Of a DNA stretch of 64,000 bases, positions 57,909 to 64,000 are shown piece by piece. The position numbers and the translations under genes were made by a program. The notes under the pieces are model-generated. The model was not told the DNA's origin. It ran no database searches and saw nothing but the letters and a program-made list of their open reading frames with translations. The first letter of the stretch is position 1. Every line of letters begins with the position of its first letter. The stretch is from Yoonia maritima (GTDB taxonomy: Bacteria > Pseudomonadota > Alphaproteobacteria > Rhodobacterales > Rhodobacteraceae). The DNA is taken from assembly GCF_003003285.1 (NCBI RefSeq), contig NZ_PVTP01000011.1:62001-126000 (forward strand). Reading direction: 5' to 3'.

Positions 57909-58502
57909 ATGTCGAAATTGATAGCGACGGTTGCCGGATGTACTGCACTGGTAGTTGTGGTCGGGACGTTTGCTGTTACGCAGCTTGCGACCCCACCCGA
58001 TTGTGGGGTGGCGACGGGTGGCGACATTGGTGGTCCGTTCACCTTGGTCAGTGAAACCGGGGCGACGGTCACGGACATTGATATCATAAAAGAACCAACG
58101 TTAGTATATTTTGGCTACACCTTTTGCCCAGATGTTTGTCCGTTGGACAGCGCAAGAAATGCGGCAGCTATTGATATTTTGGCCGAACAAGGGATCAGCG
58201 CTACACCTGTCTTTATCTCAATCGACCCACAGCGCGACACCGTTGATATCGTTCGGGACTATGCCGATAATTTCCACCCTAAGATGATCGGGCTTACCGG
58301 AACACCTGAACAGGTTTCTGCCGCTTCCAAAGCCTATCGGACATTTTTTAAGAAAGAAGATGGCGACCCTGAATATTATCTCGTTCAGCATTCGACATCG
58401 ACTTATCTGATGCTGCCAGATAGTGGGTTTGCGACATATTTTGGCCGAAGCGATAGCCCGGAGCACATCGCAGAGGTAACCGAGTGCATTGTCACAGGTT
58501 GA
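57909..58502 (+). CDS. senC: SCO1/SenC copper chaperone for cytochrome c oxidase
   Basis: A 197-residue membrane-anchored thioredoxin-fold protein. One N-terminal helix (about residues 4-24) precedes the copper site FCPDVCP (about residues 81-87) and the distal His in LVQHSTSTYLM. SCO proteins deliver copper to the CuA site of cytochrome oxidase, and SenC/PrrC also influences RegB signalling. The ATG at 57909 is used; an upstream start at 57870 is unlikely because those residues overlap regB's promoter. regA follows after 55 bp. Confidence 0.94.
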   Translation: MSKLIATVAGCTALVVVVGTFAVTQLATPPDCGVATGGDIGGPFTLVSETGATVTDIDIIKEPTLVYFGYTFCPDVCPLDSARNAAAIDILAEQGISATPVFISIDPQRDTVDIVRDYADNFHPKMIGLTGTPEQVSAASKAYRTFFKKEDGDPEYYLVQHSTSTYLMLPDSGFATYFGRSDSPEHIAEVTECIVTG

Positions 58503-58557
58503 CGATAGGGCACATAAATCTACTATTCGTCTACGAACATGCGAGGAATGGACTAAA

Positions 58558-59106
58558 ATGACCGAGCCGTTGGACCTGGGTGACGACAAGAGCCTTCTTC
58601 TTGTTGATGATGACGAGGCGTTTCTGCGTAGGCTTGCAAAAGCTATGGAAAAACGCGGCTTTAAGGTCGAAACAGCGGAATCTGTGGCAGCTGGTAAGGC
58701 AATCGCAACGGCACGTCCGCCGGCGTATGCGGTTGTTGATCTACGGTTAGAAGATGGAAACGGGTTGGATGTGGTCGAAGTTCTTCGCGCCAAACGTCCT
58801 GAAAGCCGGATTGTCGTACTGACAGGGTATGGGGCGATTGCAACAGCGGTTGCGGCAGTGAAAATCGGTGCGACCGATTACTTGGCAAAGCCTGCGGATG
58901 CGACAGACGTTACGAATGCGTTGCTCGCGGGCAGCGATACGCTGCCACCGCCGCCTGAAAATCCAATGAGCGCGGATCGCGTGCGTTGGGAACATATTCA
59001 GCGTGTGTATGAACTATGCGACCGCAACGTGTCAGAAACGGCCCGCCGTCTGTCGATGCATCGCCGAACGTTGCAGCGGATTTTGGCAAAGCGCAGTCCG
59101 CGCTAG
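58558..59106 (+). CDS. regA: RegA/PrrA two-component response regulator
   Basis: A 182-residue response regulator with a receiver domain (LLLVDDDEAFL, phospho-acceptor Asp in VVDLRLEDGNGL, conserved Thr-Lys side) and a Fis-like C-terminal helix-turn-helix (YELCDRNVSETARRLSMHRRTLQRIL). In Rhodobacter it is phosphorylated by RegB and controls photosynthesis, respiration, carbon and nitrogen genes. The ATG at 58558 gives the family-standard length. It ends convergently with the LysR gene, sharing CTAG. Confidence 0.96.
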   Translation: MTEPLDLGDDKSLLLVDDDEAFLRRLAKAMEKRGFKVETAESVAAGKAIATARPPAYAVVDLRLEDGNGLDVVEVLRAKRPESRIVVLTGYGAIATAVAAVKIGATDYLAKPADATDVTNALLAGSDTLPPPPENPMSADRVRWEHIQRVYELCDRNVSETARRLSMHRRTLQRILAKRSPR

Positions 59107-59960
59107 ATCGTTTTCAGAAGCCATGACTTCAAGATTTTGACCCGGTTAGATAGGACGCCGGGATAGTGGGTTATGTAATACCCTAATCCTTCGGGTTGCG
59201 TTTGCGACAGCGCAACGAGCCGCCCAGCGTTTATGTCGTCCACAACCAAGGCGCTGGATGCGACGGTGATGCCGCCACCTGACCGAACGGCTGATAGCGC
59301 CATACCAAGCGTGGTCACATTGAACGTCTTTTGGGTTTCTCCTATCATTCCGGCTTGGGTGACCCATTTGCGCGCCTCATGGTGATCGTCCTCGAAAAAC
59401 CACGGAACGTCGGAACGTGTAAGATTGTCGGGTTCGACCACACCTGGCGCTGCGACTACTGTGTAATCTGCGGCCAATAGGTGTGTTGTTTCAAGCCCTG
59501 CCCATTTTCCATCGCCATAGCGTACACCCAAATCAAACCCGTCACGACGCAGATCAACGAGCTTGTTACTGGGTACAATCGACAAGGCGATTTTCGGGTA
59601 TTTCGCCCAGAATTGCGATATGCGCGGCATAAGCCAGTTCTCTGCGAAATTGTGGGTTACTGTAACAGACAACGGACGCGTTTCGGCATCGTCACGTACT
59701 GATTTTACCCCGGATATGATTTGTCCGAACCCATCAGAAAGCGTATCCGCCAACCGCGCGCCTGCGTCGGTTAGGGCAACGCCACGACCCTGACGTACCA
59801 GCAAAGTGGTGCGCAATTCAGCCTCGACCGCACGAACATGTTGCGCGATTGCAGCATGTGTCACGTTCAGTTCGCGCGCTGCCTGCGAAAATGACCCAGC
59901 CCGGGCGGCGCATTCGAACGCCCGCAACGCCGAAAGGGACGGGATTTCACGCCAATCCAT
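59103..59960 (-). CDS. LysR-family transcriptional regulator (GcvA-like)
   Basis: A 285-residue LysR regulator. The N-terminal winged helix-turn-helix reads LSALRAFECAARAGSFSQAA, RELNVTHAAIAQHVRAVEAEL. The effector domain carries the SLSVTVTHNFAENWLMPRI strand. The HTH resembles GcvA-type activators of the glycine/serine subgroup, but the target is not identifiable. The start is placed at 59960 (MDWREIPSL); an upstream TTG at 59972 is possible. Convergent with regA and divergent from the 53-residue small protein gene. Confidence 0.9.
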   Translation of the reverse strand: MDWREIPSLSALRAFECAARAGSFSQAARELNVTHAAIAQHVRAVEAELRTTLLVRQGRGVALTDAGARLADTLSDGFGQIISGVKSVRDDAETRPLSVTVTHNFAENWLMPRISQFWAKYPKIALSIVPSNKLVDLRRDGFDLGVRYGDGKWAGLETTHLLAADYTVVAAPGVVEPDNLTRSDVPWFFEDDHHEARKWVTQAGMIGETQKTFNVTTLGMALSAVRSGGGITVASSALVVDDINAGRLVALSQTQPEGLGYYITHYPGVLSNRVKILKSWLLKTI

Positions 59961-60056
59961 ATGAAAGCTCAACTAACATAATGGAAATCTTACAGAGTCG
60001 CTTTGACTAAGCAATCCTTTTATTTGTTGGTTATCAACATAGAGAAAGGAATAGTC

Positions 60057-60218
60057 ATGCTTACAATATTCGCCGATAGTTTTTTGACCGCTACCCGTAA
60101 CGAAAAGTGGAAATCACCGGACCATTGGTCGCATGATGGACGCAAATTGAAGGGCTACGAAGCTGAACGCGTAGAGGCAGAACGCCGTCAGCGCGCTAAG
60201 GTTGGTGGTGTAAAGTGA
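60057..60218 (+). CDS. Small 53-residue basic protein, unknown
   Basis: A short gene beginning MLTIFADSFLTATRNEKW and ending KVGGVK. It has no signal peptide or membrane helix, is rich in Arg, Lys, Glu and Trp, and has AAAGGA eight bases before the ATG. It is divergent from the LysR gene, so it may be a target of it. A strong GC-rich hairpin follows at 60236. I do not recognise the family. The isolated position, good ribosome site and following hairpin support it as real. Confidence 0.6.
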   Translation: MLTIFADSFLTATRNEKWKSPDHWSHDGRKLKGYEAERVEAERRQRAKVGGVK

Positions 60219-60235
60219 ACATTATACTACTGCTA

Positions 60236-60265
60236 GGGGCGCGCTTTATCCGAAGCGCCCGCCCC
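60236..60265. terminator. GC-rich hairpin after the small protein gene
   Basis: GGGGC-GCGCTT, a six-base loop (TATCCG), then AAGCGC and GCCCC separated by a two-base bulge. This is an 11-bp stem with a CC bulge lying 17 bp after the stop at 60218. It has no downstream T-run on either strand, so it is at best a stabiliser or rho-assisted terminator. Confidence 0.5.
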
Positions 60266-60391
60266 TGCGATCTTATGCTGCATCGATAGCAAAAAGTTTT
60301 GCCTTTACGGTTGGTCTGGACGGTTGCCTACACTACATCAGCAATAGACTGGGGCAGCGGTCATTTGATCCGATCGAAAAGGAAAACGATC

Positions 60392-60817
60392 ATGAAGAGT
60401 ATTACAGTTGCAGCGGCGCTTGTCGCATGCGCATCGGCTGCGTCAGCCGAAGGCGATGTTGCAGCAGGTGAAGAGCAATTCAACCGTCAATGCGTCGCAT
60501 GTCATGTTGTTCGCAATGATAATGGTGAAGTCTTGGCTGGCCGTACTGCACGTACTGGGCCAAACCTATATGGAATTGAAGGGCGTGTTCTGGGCTCTGC
60601 TGATGGGTTTCGCTATGGTGACGCTATCGTTGATCTAGGCGCGACCGGCGCGACGTGGGATGAAAACACTTTTGTTGCCTATGTCCAAAACCCAACTGGG
60701 TATCTACGTGAAGCATTGGATGATCGTCGTGCGCGGGGCAAGATGGCGTATCAGGTACGCGACCCACAGCAAGCTGCAGATATATACGCATTTCTGGCAA
60801 CTGTTGGTGCCGAGTAA
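60392..60817 (+). CDS. Soluble c-type cytochrome (class I)
   Basis: A 141-residue periplasmic cytochrome c. A signal peptide (hydrophobic residues 3-14, cleavage near SAASAEGD) precedes the heme motif CVACH (about residues 34-38). The axial Met is expected in GKMAYQV near residue 117, and ARTGPNLYGIEGR matches class I cytochromes near residue 55. Likely an electron carrier to an oxidase or reductase; the exact partner is unknown. AAGGA sits before the ATG at 60392, and the upstream frame to 60299 is not supported. Confidence 0.9.
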   Translation: MKSITVAAALVACASAASAEGDVAAGEEQFNRQCVACHVVRNDNGEVLAGRTARTGPNLYGIEGRVLGSADGFRYGDAIVDLGATGATWDENTFVAYVQNPTGYLREALDDRRARGKMAYQVRDPQQAADIYAFLATVGAE

Positions 60818-60941
60818 CCCTTGGACTAAATTTATGGGCGTCCGGCATAGATCGGGCGGCCTGTGTTTCAGAAACGATTTTGTTTCTAGCCTGTAAATCA
60901 TCCCCTCTTGAACCCGCTTGAAAACGGTGAAACCATTGGGG

Positions 60942-62741
60942 ATGGAACATCACATCAAATCTTGGGCCGAAGTTGCCCCCCGTTTGGTCGCTGTCGCCGC
61001 AGGGCGTGCGCATGCTGATCTAGTCATTCGTGGCGGTATATTGGTGAATGTCCAATCCCGCGAAATTCTGGATGGCTGGCAGGTTGCTGTGGCCGATGGC
61101 CGATTTGCCTATGTTGGGCTAGACGCCAGCCATTGCATTGGTCCGGATACGGAAATCATCGAGGCTGAAGGCCGATATTTGATCCCCGGTCTTTGTGACG
61201 GTCACATGCATATCGAAAGCGGGATGCTAACTCCTGCCGAATTTGCAGCAGCAGTTATTCCGCATGGCACAACGACCATGTTCACCGATCCGCATGAGAT
61301 CGCGAACGTGCTTGGACTGCACGGCGTGCGTATGATGCATGACGAAGCATTGATGCAGCCAGTGAATATCTACACGCAGATGCCGTCTTGTGCGCCTTCT
61401 GCCCCCGGTCTGGAAACCACAGGGTTTGAGATTTCCGCCGATGATGTAGCCGAGGCCATGTCGTGGCCCGGTATTATTGGTCTGGGCGAGATGATGAACT
61501 TCCCCGGTGTCATCAACGGTGATCCGCAGATGTTGGCAGAGATGGCAGCAACTATGAACGCGGGCAAAACCGTGGGCGGCCACTATGCCAGCCCTGACAA
61601 AGGCAATGCATTTGCGGCCTATGTTGCGGGCGGCGCGGCAGATGATCACGAAGGCACAGCCGAGGCTGACGCGATTGCACGTGTCCGTTTGGGTATGAAG
61701 TCGATGATGCGACTTGGCTCTGCTTGGTATGACGTCGAAAGCCAGATTACAGCGATCACTGAAAAGGGGCTTGATCCGCGCAACTTTATTCTTTGCACGG
61801 ATGACTGCCATTCGGGAACGTTGGTGAATGATGGTCATATGAACCGCGTTGTCCGCCATGCAATTGATTGCGGATGTGATCCGCTGATCGCGCTGCAAAT
61901 GGCGACGATCAATACTGCCACTCATTTCGGGTTAGAGCGCGAATTGGGATCAATCGCGCCCGGACGGCGGGCTGATGTGATTTTGACGTCTGATTTGAAA
62001 ACCTTGCCAATCGAGCATGTGATTGCCCGTGGTCAGACCGTTGCGATGGATGGCAAGATTACCGTGGATTGCCCGCATTACGATTGGCCCGCTGATGCAC
62101 GTCAAACCGTGAATATGGGCAAGGCGCTGGGCGATGCTGATTTCGCGATCCACGCGCCTGAGGGCGCGAATAGCGTTAAGGTCAAGGTGATCGGCGTTGT
62201 CGAAAATCAAGCCCCGACCGAAGCGCTGACTGCTGAACTTCCTGTCGTTGATGGATTGGTCGAAGGTGAAGGTGATACCTATCAGATTGCGCTGGTTGAG
62301 CGGCATCAGGGTACGGGCAAGGTCGTGAACGGCTTTGTTTCGGGCTTTGGATACACTGGCAAAATGGCGATGGCCTCGACCGTGGCGCATGACAGCCACC
62401 ACATGATTGTTGTGGGTACAGATCGTCAAAACATGGCCGCCGCTGCAAACCGTTTGGGTGAAGTCGGCGGAGGCGTGACTGTTTGGAAAGACGGCAAAGA
62501 ACTGGCGTTGGTGGAATTGCCTATCGCCGGATTGATGTCAGATAGCCCCGCAGTTGACGTTGCCGCAAAAGCCGACGAAATGGTCGCCGCGATGGAGGCG
62601 TGTGGTTGCACGCTAAATAATGCCTATATGCAGCATTCGCTTTTGGCGCTTGTTGTCATCCCCTCGTTGCGGATTTCTGATCTGGGATTGGTGGATGTAG
62701 AGAAATTTGAGTTAACAGAACTGTTTGAGGACGACCTATGA
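60942..62741 (+). CDS. ade: Adenine deaminase
   Basis: A 599-residue amidohydrolase-superfamily enzyme converting adenine to hypoxanthine and ammonia. The metal-binding region GHMHIESGMLTPAEF is near residue 86, followed by HGTTTMFTDPHEIANV and the LCTDDCHSG motif. SIAPGRRADVILTSDL and the C-terminal HD-like metal motif (VAHDSHHMIVVG) are intact. I use the ATG at 60942; a TTG at 60918 is possible. The AMP nucleosidase gene begins inside its stop codon (ATGA), so the two steps are coupled. Confidence 0.95.
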   Translation: MEHHIKSWAEVAPRLVAVAAGRAHADLVIRGGILVNVQSREILDGWQVAVADGRFAYVGLDASHCIGPDTEIIEAEGRYLIPGLCDGHMHIESGMLTPAEFAAAVIPHGTTTMFTDPHEIANVLGLHGVRMMHDEALMQPVNIYTQMPSCAPSAPGLETTGFEISADDVAEAMSWPGIIGLGEMMNFPGVINGDPQMLAEMAATMNAGKTVGGHYASPDKGNAFAAYVAGGAADDHEGTAEADAIARVRLGMKSMMRLGSAWYDVESQITAITEKGLDPRNFILCTDDCHSGTLVNDGHMNRVVRHAIDCGCDPLIALQMATINTATHFGLERELGSIAPGRRADVILTSDLKTLPIEHVIARGQTVAMDGKITVDCPHYDWPADARQTVNMGKALGDADFAIHAPEGANSVKVKVIGVVENQAPTEALTAELPVVDGLVEGEGDTYQIALVERHQGTGKVVNGFVSGFGYTGKMAMASTVAHDSHHMIVVGTDRQNMAAAANRLGEVGGGVTVWKDGKELALVELPIAGLMSDSPAVDVAAKADEMVAAMEACGCTLNNAYMQHSLLALVVIPSLRISDLGLVDVEKFELTELFEDDL

Positions 62742-64000
62742 ATGATGAACAACAGGTCATTATCTGGACACCCGATGTGCCCGGACATGAAGCGTTTACC
62801 GACGCAAAAGCCGCAGTAAAGCGGCTACAAGAGATTTATGAAACTGCGGTTTCGTTTCTATCAAAAAGCTTTCAAGACGCTTTGGAACACGGCCAGCCCG
62901 AGGCGCGCGTGCGTGCGTTTTATCCAGAAATTCGTCTGACAACGACGACCCACGCTAAGATGGATAGCCGTCTGTCATTTGGTCATGTGGCTGAACCGGG
63001 TACATATTCGACAACAGTTACACGCCCTGATCTATTTGCCGCATACTTAGAGCAGCAAATCCAACTGCTGCTAAACAGCCACGGCGTGCCTGTAGTTATC
63101 GGTGCATCCGACACAGTGATGCCCGTGCATTTTGCTGCGGCCAATGATCCAAAGTTGACGGTTCCCCATGATGGGTCGATGGATTTTAACCTGCGTGACA
63201 ATTTCGATGTGCCTGACCTAAGCACGACGCATGACGCCATCGTGAATGGCGAAGGTTTCGCATATCCGGACGGTGCGCGTCCGCTTGCCCCGTTTACCGC
63301 GCAGCGCGTGGATTATTCATTGGCACGTTTGTCGCACTATACTGCGACTGCTGCTGAACATTTCCAAAACCACATCTTATTCACGAACTACCAGTTCTAC
63401 GTCGAAGAGTTCGAAAGCTTTGCGCGCCAGATGCTGGCAGATCCTGACAGCGGCTATACAAGCTTTGTCAGCACCGGGAATGTTGAAATCACGGCGTCCG
63501 ATGCGCCCCTGCCCGTTCCTGCGAAACTTCCCCAGATGCCAACGTATCATTTGAAGCGAGCGAACGGCAGCGGGATCACGTTGGTGAACATCGGCGTCGG
63601 GCCTTCGAACGCTAAAACGGCCACTGACCACATTGCGGTTCTGCGCCCACATGCGTGGTTGATGGTTGGTCACTGCGCTGGGCTACGTAATTCCCAACGT
63701 TTGGGCGATTTCGTTCTGGCGCACGCGTACCTACGTGAAGATCACGTGCTGGACGATGATCTTCCTGTTTGGGTGCCGATTCCTGCGCTGGCCGAAATTC
63801 AGATTGCGCTTGAAACAGCTGTTGCCGACGTGACCAAGCTTGAAGGTTATGAGCTAAAGCGGATCATGCGGACGGGTACTGTTGCGACTATCGATAACAG
63901 AAACTGGGAATTGCGTGATCAATCTGGGCCGGTTCAGCGGTTGTCCCAATCGCGTGCGGTTGCACTAGATATGGAAAGCGCGACGATTGCCGCTAATGGT
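62738..64000 (+). CDS. amn: AMP nucleosidase (3' end beyond the window)
   Basis: 421 codons of an AMP nucleosidase, open at the window edge. Recognisable AMN-family blocks are FYPEIRLTTTTHAKMDSRLS (residues about 63-82), a GTYSTTVTRPDLFAAYLEQQ block and PVVIGASDTVMPVHFAAAND. Further on lie the nucleoside-phosphorylase-like core (VGPSNAKTATDHIAVLRPHA) and a DMESATIAANG sequence at the edge. AMN splits AMP into adenine and ribose-5-phosphate. It starts by ATGA overlap with ade, giving an AMP to adenine to hypoxanthine route in one transcript. Confidence 0.95.
   Translation, partial: MNDEQQVIIWTPDVPGHEAFTDAKAAVKRLQEIYETAVSFLSKSFQDALEHGQPEARVRAFYPEIRLTTTTHAKMDSRLSFGHVAEPGTYSTTVTRPDLFAAYLEQQIQLLLNSHGVPVVIGASDTVMPVHFAAANDPKLTVPHDGSMDFNLRDNFDVPDLSTTHDAIVNGEGFAYPDGARPLAPFTAQRVDYSLARLSHYTATAAEHFQNHILFTNYQFYVEEFESFARQMLADPDSGYTSFVSTGNVEITASDAPLPVPAKLPQMPTYHLKRANGSGITLVNIGVGPSNAKTATDHIAVLRPHAWLMVGHCAGLRNSQRLGDFVLAHAYLREDHVLDDDLPVWVPIPALAEIQIALETAVADVTKLEGYELKRIMRTGTVATIDNRNWELRDQSGPVQRLSQSRAVALDMESATIAANG

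Noticed and set aside
60366..60379. FNR-like box before the cytochrome c gene
   Set aside because: TTGATCCGATCGAA misses three consensus positions in the right half-site.
60870..60887. AGAAAC-GATTTT-GTTTCT hairpin after the cytochrome gene
   Set aside because: Only a 6-bp AT-rich stem with no T-run; too weak to call a terminator.

Overview
The window reads as chromosomal DNA from an alphaproteobacterium of the Rhodobacteraceae (Roseobacter-like) type. The evidence is the combination of a RegB/SenC/RegA redox regulon, HemJ in place of HemG/HemY, an AddAB-type double-strand-break repair enzyme, the order parB-parA-rsmG-mnmG-mnmE-rho next to maf-aroE-coaE-dnaQ-secB, and perfect alphaproteobacterial parS sites. 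I see no insertion sequence, prophage, integron, CRISPR array, rRNA or tRNA gene. The gene content is dense core genome, and species cannot be named from sequence alone.

Layout. 1-9.9 kb: two L,D-transpeptidases flank a CAP lipoprotein. A leftward block follows: 23S-rRNA-type methyltransferase, two ABC half-exporters, LysE exporter, CCA-adding enzyme, Nudix CoA hydrolase and Hsp33. 10-21 kb: argG with an SCP2-domain gene, a sulfotransferase/aminotransferase pair, periplasmic MsrA, ribokinase, malic enzyme, mutS and a DMT exporter. 22-26 kb: grpE-hrcA (leftward) is divergent from rph-rdgB-hemW. 26.3-36.8 kb is the replication-origin neighbourhood. From parB to hemJ everything runs leftward; maf-aroE-coaE-dnaQ runs rightward. 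Between them lies the only non-coding gap above 300 bp (33693-34098), which is AT-rich and has a perfect DnaA box at the maf start. Two perfect 16-bp parS sites lie inside rsmG and at the mnmG start.

36.8-46 kb: secB, fxsA, Tim44-like, mltA, smr, an MFS transporter, hslU and hslV (separated by two unrelated genes), a capsule-export-like protein and thioredoxin. 46-57 kb: a leftward operon PAS protein-tsaE-amgK-murU-addB-addA-trxA, preceded by regB. 57.8-64 kb: senC-regA divergent from regB, a LysR regulator, a 53-residue unknown, a cytochrome c, and a translationally coupled adenine deaminase-AMP nucleosidase pair that runs off the end.

How it works together. The parABS and origin block governs chromosome replication and segregation. 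The RegBA/SenC block senses the quinone/redox state and serves cytochrome oxidase copper loading. AmgK-MurU recycles peptidoglycan sugars, and three further cell-wall genes (two L,D-transpeptidases and MltA) act on the same polymer. Packing is tight: nine of eleven convergent gene pairs overlap at their 3' ends, five of them by exactly 4 nt through a shared YTAR stop palindrome. I found no convincing new multi-gene system. The best leads are the origin/parS layout, the shared-stop pattern, a signal-less MltA, an output-less PAS protein and the split hslU/hslV locus.
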